64,000 nucleotides of DNA from Anaerocolumna chitinilytica (lineage in GTDB: Bacteria; Bacillota; Clostridia; Lachnospirales; Lachnospiraceae). Below, one piece after another: positions 8,401 to 17,036 of this stretch. The notes under the pieces are model-generated. The model searched no databases. It was not told the origin of the DNA and saw only the letters and a list, made by a program, of their open reading frames with translations. How positions within the stretch are numbered: position 1 is the stretch's first letter; each line of letters begins with the position of its first letter. The stretch is taken from contig NZ_AP023368.1 in assembly GCF_014218355.1 (NCBI RefSeq), positions 5,271,501-5,335,500 on the forward strand, in the 5' to 3' direction. The translations under genes and the position numbers were made by a program.

Positions 8401-8931
8401 ATCCGTGGAAACTTCGGCCTGTGCTGTCGCAATATTGGCCTGTACTGTGATATCAGCAAGATAATCCGGCTGAAGCTTTTCAGCTGTAACAGAACCATTT
8501 TTGATATTTGCAGATACTTTTCCGGAATTATTAGTAAAAGCTATAGTTGAGCTATCTTCAAATTCATACTCTGTAATCAGCGAAGACATATCCACATATT
8601 CTTCTGTTCCATCTTCTAAGTGAAGCACTAATCTTTGGTTTGGTGCATCAAAAGTCATGTTAACAGCTATTTTATCAATTTTAGTATCGTATGTAGTCTG
8701 GGATCCGTCTTTTTTGAGTATGGTAAATACTCCATTATTAAGAGTAACATCGGCCACTAAAGAATTAGCATCTGCAATATCTAACTTTGTAGTATTAAGT
8801 GATATTACTCTCCCATCTAACAAACTAAGCGCCAAATCCATCTTATTCAGATTGGTGGCGCCTAGTGCGGTTGATGTATTCGGATTATTTACCCAGTTTA
8901 TTCTAACATATACGGTTTGCCAATTATCCAT
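5404..8931 (-). CDS. Tail fibre/receptor-binding protein with SGNH hydrolase domain
   Basis: About 1175 aa from the ATG at 8931, which overlaps the stop of the upstream gene and has AGGTGA at good spacing; an earlier in-frame ATG at 8970 has none. The N-terminal ~230 residues look like a fibre shaft and trimerisation region, with Ala-rich heptads (ADITVQANIATAQAEVSTDA). The middle consists of repeated jelly-roll-like modules, three of them sharing a 'TPYxA(F/Y)' plus 'T(S/G)DGG' pattern. An SGNH/GDSL esterase domain follows: CIGDSL near residue 829, GTND, and DNLHF near 977 supply Ser, Asn, Asp and His. It may deacetylate surface glycans during adsorption. A beta-rich C-terminal module ends the protein. 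Confidence 0.85.
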   Translation of the reverse strand: MDNWQTVYVRINWVNNPNTSTALGATNLNKMDLALSLLDGRVISLNTTKLDIADANSLVADVTLNNGVFTILKKDGSQTTYDTKIDKIAVNMTFDAPNQRLVLHLEDGTEEYVDMSSLITEYEFEDSSTIAFTNNSGKVSANIKNGSVTAEKLQPDYLADITVQANIATAQAEVSTDAAEDSLTYRDAALAAKTAAELARDQAADISNVGIAGPNKLGLVSGNGNAVPDSLGAVWVDSSKDKATLTGSSVQFTNADDALIALSVKCKSTQTVTTQGKQLFDKAKVGTVKYINPNTGVLTTSTYNNNVSPLIAVTAGQSVTISGHTFVQPNTPVGLAWHGPTGAFISGVSYQNATGNGTYLAPAGTAYVRDTVNNVDLNTSQMEIGTVATPYAAFVPTSPSLDYPAPITSTGDGGSFVAVSNAKNWLDITKIGTASSCTRTLITDGANYADGTASTWKRYSQPIQLKPNTTYVFKANVTIVSGRFWLSVHDSLNSSSNVLIDGTQITTSGTYTISFTTNSASSYYLRFNLTNGTATTADVTLTNAQIEPGTATPYEAYKGNTITVNSGGYSTSDGTADVIDLPTKKKTANCAKIVYNGSESGWSLQSINSYGIANFLISLTHKTPAGTNSALSNILAQQFTGIATTTTEGFYLVGGTQLFLRINQVRASTVTQLQSLLAATPMTLIYQPTSPVTTDITATPSNYLTSYKGITNVFTTDATQPTLTAIAKSELWARDYLQDVALADIKDSNVTFTDAVADATITSGSKISVIIGLIKFKLTNLLNSIGTLSGLLTTAKSNLVAAINENTTKLSNLDYIVQTNPDVVCIGDSLMKGGTYGNSMAVWISMLLKKPIINNAVWGRWTVDVKTNLKTDVLDLHPKKCLILMGTNDVHGGATRTTTLDNYEYVIDTLIDNHIEPIVISIPPRGDYPSDNAAIRYINSALLFMCQKKMITFVDIYNPLANSDGTVKLYMLHNADNLHFSTYGGVIAAKEVVKSFTVPTQNNDTYTNIFKGEYPLIENGIFTLDSNSDGLANNWTAMDTANTVFTLSPNPKGGNYQTITKSISTALLTGIEQTIGAFSSSNQYHFECDIDLSLSNQTDTDANLTIYFTYYNSSSVVLRTDTIDEQWYATGIPNITVYKDFTPPVGTASTKITIRAIATSPFVLKIGRAYANILR

Positions 8932-9109
8932 TTGCCTGTTCACCTGCCTTTTCTTTTTCAGCTCTTTCATTATTTATTGCATTAGCTGTAGCAGTATTAA
9001 GCTGATTAAGTATGTCCTGTACTGCCATCTGTTTTACTGATACAGGAAGAGATGATGTATTAATGTATTTAACTAAATTTTCTTTAAACTCATATATTTC
9101 AAGATTCAC
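8924..9109 (-). CDS. Small tail-associated phage protein, 61 aa
   Basis: GTG start at 9109 with GGAGGTGA eight bases upstream; overlaps the preceding tail gene by 11 bp and the following fibre gene by 8 bp, so it is translationally coupled on both sides. Charged and helical (YEFKENLVKYINT, AVQDILNQLNTA, NNERAEKEKAGEQ). Siphophages often carry a small ORF in this place between tail tip and fibre; role unknown. Confidence 0.7.
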   Translation of the reverse strand: MNLEIYEFKENLVKYINTSSLPVSVKQMAVQDILNQLNTATANAINNERAEKEKAGEQANG

Positions 9110-11288
9110 TTGCTATCACCTCCGGGAATACTTTTTCAACTACCTGCTGTAATACATGAGCTGTCCAGGCATGCATATTTTCATAATTAATGTAATGTAC
9201 TTTTTTATCCAAGAAAACGTATTGATCTTCGTCGGTTCCATCTCTTGGGTCTCTTTTTTGTACTAAATTATAGTCAAATGGATTCAGCCCATATTTTTCA
9301 AATGCCTGTTCTACTTGCTGCGCCATAAATCCAATAGCAGAACCTTCTCCATAATCCTTTATCTTAAACTCATAAAGATATGGTTTGAGTTCCATATACA
9401 ATGATAATGGTAATTCCGATAATGTTCGATAATTCTTCTTTAGACGTATATCAGAAGAAGTTTTTCTTTGAAAATTGTCATCTACCCAATGATATCCAGC
9501 AGCAGATAATCCATTAGAAAATGATATGCCTCCGCTTCCATCAGTTGTTGCACTGATATCCCCTGATGTTGTGTGAGAGTGTGAACTTGGAGGATATGTA
9601 TAACTAGTTCTATTTGCTGTTGTTATAGGTGTCCCATTATTTAATGTTGTGCAAGTAATATATGTAGTTTCAACCGTAAGTGGAGTAATTTCAGTAGTTG
9701 CGCTGGAAGTTCCCTTGACTTTAACACTTGCAAAATTACATTCATATGGACTGTTTATTACAATTCCATTTAATATTCCACTAGTAATTTGATTTGCACT
9801 TATATTGTTGGAGTATACCCAATCCGTTCTTACAGTGTCAGCAAGAACTGTTCCAGCTTTTAAATTACCGCCGTCAATAACTACTTGCCCAGGAGTATTC
9901 AAATTGCTGAATGTTGTATATCCAGAAAGGTTAATATTGTCAGCACTTAACTGAAGCGTAGTTCCGGTGCTTGGGTCAGCATCTAATTCTACTAATGCAA
10001 TTCTACCGCTTGAATTAACCTTTAATACCACTTTGCCAGCCAGTACATCTATTTCACCACTAAGTTGTTGGTCTAAGTCAGAAACTGTTGCAGATAATCC
10101 GTCTACACTTTTCTGTATTTTAAGAACCTTGCTTTTAGTTTGCTGCATCTCTGTAGCAGGTGATACTTTCTGGTCCCTTACTTGATTCCCGGAAGCACTG
10201 ATATTATCTTTAAGCGCTTGGATACCGGTCAGTGTTCGCTTGAATATAAAACTTTCAATTGCATCATTGCTGGTGATGATTGTAACGCTGTCTCCTACTT
10301 CCATATACGGCAGCCCTATCATTGTAGTGTTATGCGGCCTGTAATACTTATTTTTGACCTGGAGAAAGATATTATCTACTATAGTCTGCAATTCTGAGCC
10401 AGATTTACCATACAGTAAGAAGTTTCCGGTTATTATATAGTTGTTCCCGGGTGTACCTGCCGTTGCTCCGGTATCTTCATCATCTTCCCGGGCCGTAACG
10501 GAAGTAATAGGTTCAACGATATACTCTTCATAATCTGCACTTTCATATCCTGCGGTAATATATTCACCAGATTCAGAAGGGAATAAATCTTCTGCTGGAT
10601 AAAGTTCCTCTGACGGGTATAAACCAAGTCCTGATAATTGGATTACTTTGAATTTTCCGTCACGCGTAAAATGCCCAAATCCAGCGTTAATTTCTGTTAT
10701 ACGCCTTAATATATCTCTTCCGATTAATGAGCTTGTATTAACGGTTTTAGAGAGCTGTACAGTATCGTTTGTTAATGTCTGTACTTCGTATTCTAACCCT
10801 AAGTATGTAAGAAGTGATTCACGCATACTTTTGACCGTCTGCGGCCAGGTTAATCCGTTATACCAGGCCGACACATCAACATCCGTATTCTTCATACCGT
10901 CAAAGGCTGTAATTTCCTTGAATCCAAGGTCTGACTGTTTACCTGCACTGTTAACCCAAAATGTACCGAATGGCATTTCATAGCTTATATCTCCGTCCTG
11001 CACATATTGGGTTACGATAACTTTTTTCCCGGTAAGGTCCTGTACTATTCCATTAATCTTTATTTTTAGCATAGATGCTTCGCAGGATCCTAAAGTTAAA
11101 TCACTGGCGCTGCACAAGCTTTCATCTAGACTAAAACTATCAATATCTACTCTGCCGGAATCTCTTGTATCTATGGTAAGACTAATATCCGGGAAGTACA
11201 GCAGCAAGTATTTAAAATAATTCTGTGGTACTGCCGGGATAAAGTCATTTTTATATATTAATTTTAGTTGTTCAGATATGGTATACAT
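9099..11288 (-). CDS. Tail tip/minor structural protein with C-terminal S74 chaperone domain
   Basis: 729 aa. The N-terminal ~370 residues resemble distal-tail or tail-hub proteins (SISLDESLCSASDLTLG-type start; GTFWVNSAGKQSD; FDGMKNTDVDVSAW). A coiled linker follows (TKSKVLKIQKSVDGLSATVSDLDQQ, seen in blocks), then a beta-rich fibre stalk. The last ~120 residues form a peptidase S74 intramolecular chaperone: SDIRLKKNYRTL carries the Ser-Lys pair, and AIGFMAQQVE is a family hallmark. In such proteins the C-terminus trimerises the fibre and then cuts itself off, so the mature protein probably ends near residue 610. Confidence 0.87.
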   Translation of the reverse strand: MYTISEQLKLIYKNDFIPAVPQNYFKYLLLYFPDISLTIDTRDSGRVDIDSFSLDESLCSASDLTLGSCEASMLKIKINGIVQDLTGKKVIVTQYVQDGDISYEMPFGTFWVNSAGKQSDLGFKEITAFDGMKNTDVDVSAWYNGLTWPQTVKSMRESLLTYLGLEYEVQTLTNDTVQLSKTVNTSSLIGRDILRRITEINAGFGHFTRDGKFKVIQLSGLGLYPSEELYPAEDLFPSESGEYITAGYESADYEEYIVEPITSVTAREDDEDTGATAGTPGNNYIITGNFLLYGKSGSELQTIVDNIFLQVKNKYYRPHNTTMIGLPYMEVGDSVTIITSNDAIESFIFKRTLTGIQALKDNISASGNQVRDQKVSPATEMQQTKSKVLKIQKSVDGLSATVSDLDQQLSGEIDVLAGKVVLKVNSSGRIALVELDADPSTGTTLQLSADNINLSGYTTFSNLNTPGQVVIDGGNLKAGTVLADTVRTDWVYSNNISANQITSGILNGIVINSPYECNFASVKVKGTSSATTEITPLTVETTYITCTTLNNGTPITTANRTSYTYPPSSHSHTTSGDISATTDGSGGISFSNGLSAAGYHWVDDNFQRKTSSDIRLKKNYRTLSELPLSLYMELKPYLYEFKIKDYGEGSAIGFMAQQVEQAFEKYGLNPFDYNLVQKRDPRDGTDEDQYVFLDKKVHYINYENMHAWTAHVLQQVVEKVFPEVIASES

Positions 11289-11689
11289 TAACTTCCTCCG
11301 TATGAAATAAATTCGATTTCAACTGCGTTATAATAAAAATTTCCATGTTTATCAATATGATGAATTGTGTATTCTACATCTGGGATATAACATGTAGCAG
11401 TTTCATATCCGTTTATTTCATCATTCCAAAGCTCTAAAGTGACATAATCACGATTTGGGAAGAATGATTGTACTATCAGCTTTTGACCATATGTAAGTGA
11501 CTCTATTGTTTTAAGCTTTGATGTTGTTCTTTTGATTGGAAGTATATTACGAATTGTTTTTCCTTGTCCGTCAGTATAGCTGCCTTTATCCTGCCGCCTG
11601 TTTGGAGTATTGCTATATCCATCCGGGGCCAGCAAAGCATTGGGGAAAGCTATTCCATCACGTTTTATTACATATCCGTTTCCTGTCAT
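11288..11689 (-). CDS. Phage tail-associated protein (DUF6711-like)
   Basis: 133 aa, soluble, between tape measure and tail tip, overlapping the next gene by one base. Motifs: SNTPNRRQDKGSYTDGQG, PIKRTTSKL, FPNRDYVTLELWNDE. The same slot in related phages is filled by small tail proteins; the DUF6711 name is from memory. Position suggests a distal-tail or tail-completion role. Confidence 0.65.
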   Translation of the reverse strand: MTGNGYVIKRDGIAFPNALLAPDGYSNTPNRRQDKGSYTDGQGKTIRNILPIKRTTSKLKTIESLTYGQKLIVQSFFPNRDYVTLELWNDEINGYETATCYIPDVEYTIHHIDKHGNFYYNAVEIEFISYGGS

Positions 11690-11699
11690 AGCTTCCTCC

Positions 11700-14297
11700 T
11701 TAATATTGAAATGCCGGCTTACCGGTCTGGTTGCTTACTTCTTTTTCTGCTTCAACAATTGTATCAAGTAATATCTTTCCACTTTGAAGCATAAGTGTTA
11801 TATGAAACATAACATTTTCACCGTTAGAATTTCCTCCAACCTTTTTGAAGGCTTCAACTATGGTATCAAGAGGTGCTTCGATATTTACACCTTTCTTCTG
11901 ATCTCCCAATAAAGCAAGAAATTGGCTATTTGGAGGAATTACCGCACCGGTTGCCAGGGCCGGTACTTTAGGCTTATCAATCGTCTTAAGGTTAAATCCG
12001 ATTTGGTAAGCATCAGAAAACGGGGTCTTGGGAATCTTGATATTGATTTTATTAATAGCATTTATTAGAGTATTTACCCCGTCTATAATGCTGTATATAA
12101 AACCATATACCATATTTAATATTGCTCTTAATGGAGAGTTTGCAAAGGCTTCTAGGCTATCAAATACACCTTTAACAATTGCCTTTAATCCTTCCCATGC
12201 TTTTTTCCAGTCACCAGTAAGAACACCGGTAATAAACTGTAATACTCCAGTTAATACTCCTTTTAAACCATTGATTGTATCTCCAATATCTTTAAATACT
12301 CCATCAAATGCAGGTTTAAAGTTTTTCCAAAGCACATCAATAATTGGGTTAATCAGGTTCTTCCATAGGAAGGTTAACAGCGCAATTAAATTGCTGAATA
12401 TAGGCATAACAGTTTTATTTAAAATGGAATATATTGCATCCCATGCCTGCTTAAGAGTTGCTCCGACTGCGTTGGCCAAGGGAAGTACAATGTTTTTCCA
12501 TAACTGAGTTAGGATATCTCCGAGTATTTTGAATACTGGTTGCAATACAATACCGATAAAATTAGCAAGCGGAACAAGTATTCTCTGCCAGAATGTTTCA
12601 ACCGTACTCATTAATTGTGGAAATAGTGTATTTACAAAGAAATCAATAACCGGTCTTAGAACTTTATCCCATGCATCAGTAAATAAAGTTCCAACAAAGT
12701 CAGCTATAGGTTTTAAGGCGGTTCCCCACGTTTTTCCTAAATCTGCAACTGAATTTCTGAATTTTTCACTGCTATTATACAAGTCAACAAATCCATATAC
12801 TAATAAAGCTATCATTGCTGCAAGAATAGCAACTGGACTTGTTATGGCTGCCAGTACCGTGGCTAATCCGGATAATATTGCTGTTAATATTCCACCAGAT
12901 GTAATAAATCCGCCTAGTGCTGTTATCAATGGAGCTATCGCTATTAGAAATTCTGCTACTTTGAAAGCTGCAAAGAAAGTTCCAATTGCAATAACTGTTG
13001 TGGCAACTAATTCTTTATTATCCATCATCCATTTAGACAAAGAATTAAGTCCATCTGTTAGCATTTTTAAACCTGTTATTATCGAGCCGCCGGTCCACTT
13101 AGCGATTGGTTCTAAGAAATTGTCCCATAGCCATAACCCGTATGGTTTGAATACCTCTATAACAGAGTTAAGCACACCAATTCCGGACCCCAAAGCATCC
13201 AGAAACCCAGGAATAAGACTAGTAACTGTCCACTTTCCAAGCGGTATAATTACATTGTCAAGAAACCATTTCAATCCGGCCCCTACATTTTTAGCAAATG
13301 GGGTTATAGCAACTTTGAATCTGTCAAAAGCTTTTATAAGAGGCTCTAATTGCTTCTTAAGGTCTTTAACAAAGTTAGTTATTTTACTGTCTATTGGTAC
13401 ATTTTCAAACATTTGCGACGGTTTAGGAACTCCAGGGGTATCATTACCACCACCGGAACTATCACTGACCATATTTAACTTATCTATAGGAGATAATGAT
13501 TTTTCAGCTTCCTTTGCAGTCTTTTTAAGAGATGCAGCATAATCAACCTGTGCTTCCTTTGCCTTTGTAAATGTTGTAGCTCCATTGAAGAAAACAGCAA
13601 AGAATTGGCCAGCCGTAGTTATTGCCTGTGCAAGATAGTTTATAAGAGTTTGTAAAGCCGGGGTAATTGCAGTTAATATAGGAGCTAATGCGGTAGCAAA
13701 TGAGTTCTTTAAAGTTAATCCGGATGTTGACAAGGTAGATATGTCTTTATTGGTTTGCTTACTAAACTGCGCTAGATTCTGAAAACCTTCTGTTACAGCC
13801 TGTGTAGCTGCACTTAAAGCCCGGAAAACAACTGAGAATAACAGAGACATTTTAAGCATTTTTAGCATACTCATGTGTCCGTTATTTGTACTCTTGCTCA
13901 TACTATCAATAATCTTCCCGGTCTTATTTGCCGACTTAGAAACAGACTTTTGTGCAGTATCTACCGAAGATAATGATTTTTTGTATGTATTAAGTTCGCC
14001 TTCAAGTCTTGAAAGCTTTGAATACGCTTGGTCATATTCTTTATCTCCAAAATATTTACCCTGTTTTTCAAGGTAATAAAGAGAATCTCTATATCGGTCA
14101 ATTTCTCCGACTAATTCCTGTATCTTTACATTGGCTTCGGATGTAGCACCTGATATATCAAATGCTTTATTTGCATCAGATCCCATTGCAGATAAAGAGT
14201 TAACAAATGATTTTAAGGCTCCTTTGACGCTTTTAGTTCCTTTATCAATGCCTTCTGTATCAATTTTGGTATCAAATCTTAGCGTGCCATCTGACAT
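11700..14297 (-). CDS. Tape measure protein
   Basis: 865 aa, SD AAGGAGG then ATG at 14297. The N-terminus has the typical TMP start (LRFDTKIDTEGIDKGTKSVKGALKSF) and a coiled-coil region (residues ~40-130). Hydrophobic segments in the centre (ALAPILTAITPALQTLINYLAQ; TTVIAIGTFFAAFKVAEFLIAIAPL) are followed by Trp-containing repeats every ~40 residues (DVLWKNFKPAF, LTGDWKKAWEGLK). The protein sets tail length; 865 residues predicts a tail of roughly 130 nm if the usual ~1.5 angstrom per residue holds. Preceded by the tail-chaperone pair, as expected. Confidence 0.95.
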   Translation of the reverse strand: MSDGTLRFDTKIDTEGIDKGTKSVKGALKSFVNSLSAMGSDANKAFDISGATSEANVKIQELVGEIDRYRDSLYYLEKQGKYFGDKEYDQAYSKLSRLEGELNTYKKSLSSVDTAQKSVSKSANKTGKIIDSMSKSTNNGHMSMLKMLKMSLLFSVVFRALSAATQAVTEGFQNLAQFSKQTNKDISTLSTSGLTLKNSFATALAPILTAITPALQTLINYLAQAITTAGQFFAVFFNGATTFTKAKEAQVDYAASLKKTAKEAEKSLSPIDKLNMVSDSSGGGNDTPGVPKPSQMFENVPIDSKITNFVKDLKKQLEPLIKAFDRFKVAITPFAKNVGAGLKWFLDNVIIPLGKWTVTSLIPGFLDALGSGIGVLNSVIEVFKPYGLWLWDNFLEPIAKWTGGSIITGLKMLTDGLNSLSKWMMDNKELVATTVIAIGTFFAAFKVAEFLIAIAPLITALGGFITSGGILTAILSGLATVLAAITSPVAILAAMIALLVYGFVDLYNSSEKFRNSVADLGKTWGTALKPIADFVGTLFTDAWDKVLRPVIDFFVNTLFPQLMSTVETFWQRILVPLANFIGIVLQPVFKILGDILTQLWKNIVLPLANAVGATLKQAWDAIYSILNKTVMPIFSNLIALLTFLWKNLINPIIDVLWKNFKPAFDGVFKDIGDTINGLKGVLTGVLQFITGVLTGDWKKAWEGLKAIVKGVFDSLEAFANSPLRAILNMVYGFIYSIIDGVNTLINAINKINIKIPKTPFSDAYQIGFNLKTIDKPKVPALATGAVIPPNSQFLALLGDQKKGVNIEAPLDTIVEAFKKVGGNSNGENVMFHITLMLQSGKILLDTIVEAEKEVSNQTGKPAFQY

Positions 14298-14311
14298 ATT
14301 ACACCTCCTTC

Positions 14312-14872
14312 CTATCCAAGTAATTGGTTAATGCGTTCCATTTCTTCTAACTCTTCTGCGGAGTATTTTATTTTGATATCAATTAGTTGTTTGTTTTCCC
14401 GGTAAAATTCTTGTTCGTATTTTTCAAGCTTTTTACCTTTATTTTTCTTCTGCCGTATATTTAATACTGTACTTAATAACCCTTCGCCTATTTCGTTGAA
14501 CAATCCAAGAAAAGTCCACCAATGCATATACTCAACTGCTCTTATTTCATGCCCAGCAACTTTGTTAACTGCCGGGAATATTAATTGTTCGTCCTGTTCC
14601 CAATCAAGAACTTTTCTTGTATCCTTGGATTCTTCGTATTGCTTACCACCGTCGATAAACCATACCGCCTTACTTACTGCTTCCGGGTAATCATCTTGTG
14701 GTATATTTTCAAAATCTTCATACAAACATTCAAGCATCGTGCGGCACTTATCGTTATCATTCATTTCTGAATCTGCATAAGCTTCAAATATAACAAAAAC
14801 CACCCGGTAATCGCTCCGAATGGCTCTAGATATTCCGTTTATATCTAATGTTTTAGGCAGCTGCCCGATCAT
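14312..14872 (-). CDS. Gp15-like tail assembly chaperone (second of pair)
   Basis: 186 aa. The HWWTFLGLFNEIG motif and C-terminal coiled coil (RQKKNKGKKLEKYEQEFYRE) match the bacteriophage Gp15 family found just before the tape measure gene in Firmicutes phages. The start ATG overlaps the upstream stop as ATGA and has its own AGGTGA site. It lies in the -1 frame relative to the upstream gene across an AAG-AAA-AAA-TGA junction, so a frameshifted fusion product is possible. Confidence 0.85.
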   Translation of the reverse strand: MIGQLPKTLDINGISRAIRSDYRVVFVIFEAYADSEMNDNDKCRTMLECLYEDFENIPQDDYPEAVSKAVWFIDGGKQYEESKDTRKVLDWEQDEQLIFPAVNKVAGHEIRAVEYMHWWTFLGLFNEIGEGLLSTVLNIRQKKNKGKKLEKYEQEFYRENKQLIDIKIKYSAEELEEMERINQLLG

Positions 14873-15315
14873 TTTTTCTTCACCTGTCCCGTATACTTCT
14901 TAATTCGTGCTTCCCTGGCTTTAACATCTGCCTGGATAGTCTTATTAATTACAGGCGCCACAGCATTAAGAAATCTTTCCACAAGAAATTCACCGCCAGG
15001 GCTAGAAAGGGGAGATTGATTTCCAAATACGGTTTTGCTTACTGGGCTGTCAAAAATATAATCAATCTGTTCATTCACATACTGCCGTGTTTCCCTTATA
15101 ATCTGTGCGGATTCTCCAAGCTGTTCGATTGCTTCTCCTGCCTGGTTGATTTCAACATCATCAGGAAGTGATTTTATTTTCTCTTCGATATTATTTATTG
15201 CATCATTAAAACGTTCAATCAAAGCAATATCAGAAGGATATATCCTTATGATTTTACTTTCATCCCCATTAATGCTTAAGTCTATATGTCCATCATCAAA
15301 ACTAATGTTTTGCAT
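14869..15315 (-). CDS. Tail assembly chaperone (first of pair)
   Basis: 148 aa from the ATG at 15315, chosen over an earlier in-frame codon because GGAGGA lies at 15322-15327. Acidic N-terminus with repeated helices (DIALIERFNDAINNIEEKIKS; EAIEQLGESAQIIRETRQYV) and a conserved-looking SKTVFGNQSPLSSPGGE segment. Position between tail tube and Gp15 matches the short chaperone of siphophages. It follows a terminator, so part of its mRNA level is attenuated. Confidence 0.75.
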   Translation of the reverse strand: MQNISFDDGHIDLSINGDESKIIRIYPSDIALIERFNDAINNIEEKIKSLPDDVEINQAGEAIEQLGESAQIIRETRQYVNEQIDYIFDSPVSKTVFGNQSPLSSPGGEFLVERFLNAVAPVINKTIQADVKAREARIKKYTGQVKKK

Positions 15316-15326
15316 GTTATATCCTC

Positions 15327-15359
15327 CTAAAAAAGGGCAATGGAATATATCCACCGCCC
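15327..15359 (-). terminator. Attenuator after the major tail gene
   Basis: Minus strand GGGCGGTGGA, 5-base loop, TCCATTGCCC (wobbles only), then TTTTTT. Partial termination here would make the tail tube far more abundant than downstream chaperones and tape measure, a common arrangement in siphophages. Confidence 0.85.
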
Positions 15360-15376
15360 TAATGATTTATTATTTA

Positions 15377-16135
15377 TTAAGCACCTACAACAACTGGAAC
15401 AATGTCTGAAGCTGCTACAATAGTGGTATTAACAGCTACTACAACAATTGACTGTCCAGCAGCCGTTGTAATTGCGGAGCCAGTAGTCAATGCAGTGTAT
15501 CCCGTGGAGGCATCCCCGTAATTAGGTGCTGTTAAATTGGTTCCAAGCTTATAGTATAATGTAGATCCTGCCGGCTCTCCTACAACATCGCTTACCTTAG
15601 TTGTAGTAGTGGTGCCACCTTTAATAACTTCGATTACCAGTTTTCCAAGTGTGCCGGAATCCGGTGTAAATGTCTTTGTTGCTGCTGTAAATGTACCTTT
15701 TACTCTGTTTCCTACCAGATGTAAATTAAAAGGTATCTGAACTCCCTTTGTATCTCCGCCATAAGAAACAATCTCAATTATTGCATCTTCTCTATAAGCA
15801 ACAAATACTCCGGATGTAACCTCTTCCCAGGTATGTACTTCAAGCGTATGCGTCAATAGATCATCAAGAGTTTGCCTTTCGTCAAATATTTTTTGAAGTC
15901 GGTTATATAGAACATCACCAGCTTTTGCATAATATGGTTCAATTGACAATTGCGGCTCATAACCATCCACGCTAGTAGATGTATGTCCGGTAATATCTTT
16001 TACAGTTTCTACATTGGCATTCATTTCAATGTTTAACTCTTCTACAAGGTCTCCTATCCTTACATAAATAGGGGAAACCTGGGTAGCATCCGCATCAACA
16101 TAATGAGCCAATAAATGTCTTTTTATTGTAGCCAT
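15377..16135 (-). CDS. Major tail (tube) protein
   Basis: 252 aa. The N-terminal ~170 residues have the tail-tube pattern of Firmicutes siphophages (LAHYVDADATQVSPIYVRIG; ELNIEMNANVETVKDITG; DERQTLDDLLTHTLEVHTWEEV). The C-terminal ~80 residues (VKGTFTAATKTFTPDSG; TTTTKVSDVVGEPAGS) look like an appended surface-exposed beta domain. Flanked by a tail-terminator-like gene and by an attenuator. Polymerises on the tape measure scaffold to form the tail tube. Confidence 0.9.
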   Translation of the reverse strand: MATIKRHLLAHYVDADATQVSPIYVRIGDLVEELNIEMNANVETVKDITGHTSTSVDGYEPQLSIEPYYAKAGDVLYNRLQKIFDERQTLDDLLTHTLEVHTWEEVTSGVFVAYREDAIIEIVSYGGDTKGVQIPFNLHLVGNRVKGTFTAATKTFTPDSGTLGKLVIEVIKGGTTTTTKVSDVVGEPAGSTLYYKLGTNLTAPNYGDASTGYTALTTGSAITTAAGQSIVVVAVNTTIVAASDIVPVVVGA

Positions 16136-16584
16136 TATAAAACCTCACTTTCTAAATGGTATTGTGCATAAATTTGTAGCTGATATGTGACTGGTCCTGT
16201 GAGGTTTTCTGTGTCATATCCAAACAGCATCCCATTAGCACTACTCAGCTTTGTTAATGTGCCGGTTACAGTTTTATCGTTTATAGTTACTTCTATTTCT
16301 TGGTCATTGGCAGCTCTTTCGAGCCAGTAAGCCAATTCCAACAAAAAAGTGCTATTTGCAAGCCTGTCATAGTCTACAAACGACTGAAATCTTGCATATA
16401 GCACGAAATTATGTTGTCTATCTTGGTTCCCGACTATATCTTCTTTTAATATCTGGTCACCGTTCGGGTATAGTCCACAATTATCAGTTTTAGATTCTGT
16501 AAAATCTATACCGATTCCTTGGTTAAGTTCAGCTATTTTTGGAAATGTTGACAGTACTTGTTTAACAAGTTCTATTATATTCAT
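16135..16584 (-). CDS. Tail terminator/minor capsid protein
   Basis: 149 aa; overlaps tail tube by one base and the upstream gene by 4 bp. Motifs LVKQVLSTFPKIAELN, DFTESKTDNCGLYPNG and QHNFVLYARFQSFVDYDRLAN match the phage 'minor capsid protein' (Minor_capsid_3-like) placed right before the tail tube. By position it caps the tail and joins it to the head. Confidence 0.75.
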   Translation of the reverse strand: MNIIELVKQVLSTFPKIAELNQGIGIDFTESKTDNCGLYPNGDQILKEDIVGNQDRQHNFVLYARFQSFVDYDRLANSTFLLELAYWLERAANDQEIEVTINDKTVTGTLTKLSSANGMLFGYDTENLTGPVTYQLQIYAQYHLESEVL

Positions 16585-17027
16585 TTTGCACCTGCTGTCT
16601 TTTTAGCACCTCTTAAGATATCATCCTTATGGTCTGCTTTCATTCTTTCAAACCACATCTTTCCGGCTAATGGGTTCTTTGATGTATTATACTTTAATGG
16701 TCTGCCTGTAGGGAGTTTCTTTTTGCCTTTTGGAGACCTGAAACCTATGAATTGACCATTCTCATATATTGGTATGTTAGGCCCGTATATTTCTCCATAA
16801 TATAAATATCTTGCATAGCGAGTATCTTGTATAAGTTCTCCACTACCAATAACGGTTCCAACTGTAATACTTTCTTCTAATACACCGTTTAGTTTAGGTG
16901 TATATGGTCCCATATATCGGATAGTTGTTTGGTCAATAAATTGCTGTACCCTTCCGCCAGGTTCAAGTCCTCTTTCTTTAAGCATGATATCAGTTGATTT
17001 TATCTCTAAATGTCCGTTAAATCCCAT
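16581..17027 (-). CDS. Minor capsid/head-tail joining protein (HK97 gp10-like)
   Basis: 148 aa. The region GPYTPKLNGVLEES followed by RYARYLYYGEIYGPN is typical of gp10/minor-capsid-2 proteins that join head and tail. The basic C-terminus (FRSPKGKKKLPTGRPLK) suggests contact with DNA or connector. Four-base overlap with the next gene. Confidence 0.75.
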   Translation of the reverse strand: MGFNGHLEIKSTDIMLKERGLEPGGRVQQFIDQTTIRYMGPYTPKLNGVLEESITVGTVIGSGELIQDTRYARYLYYGEIYGPNIPIYENGQFIGFRSPKGKKKLPTGRPLKYNTSKNPLAGKMWFERMKADHKDDILRGAKKTAGAK

Positions 17028-17036
17028 ATTGCCACC

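Noticed and set aside
8924..8970. Longer start of the tail-fibre gene at 8970
   Set aside because: No ribosome site, and the extra residues lie inside the upstream gene; ATG 8931 has AGGTGA.
12529..13542. A 337-codon plus-strand open frame opposite the tape measure gene
   Set aside because: It mirrors a real, well-recognised minus-strand gene, has no ribosome site and its composition follows the opposite strand.
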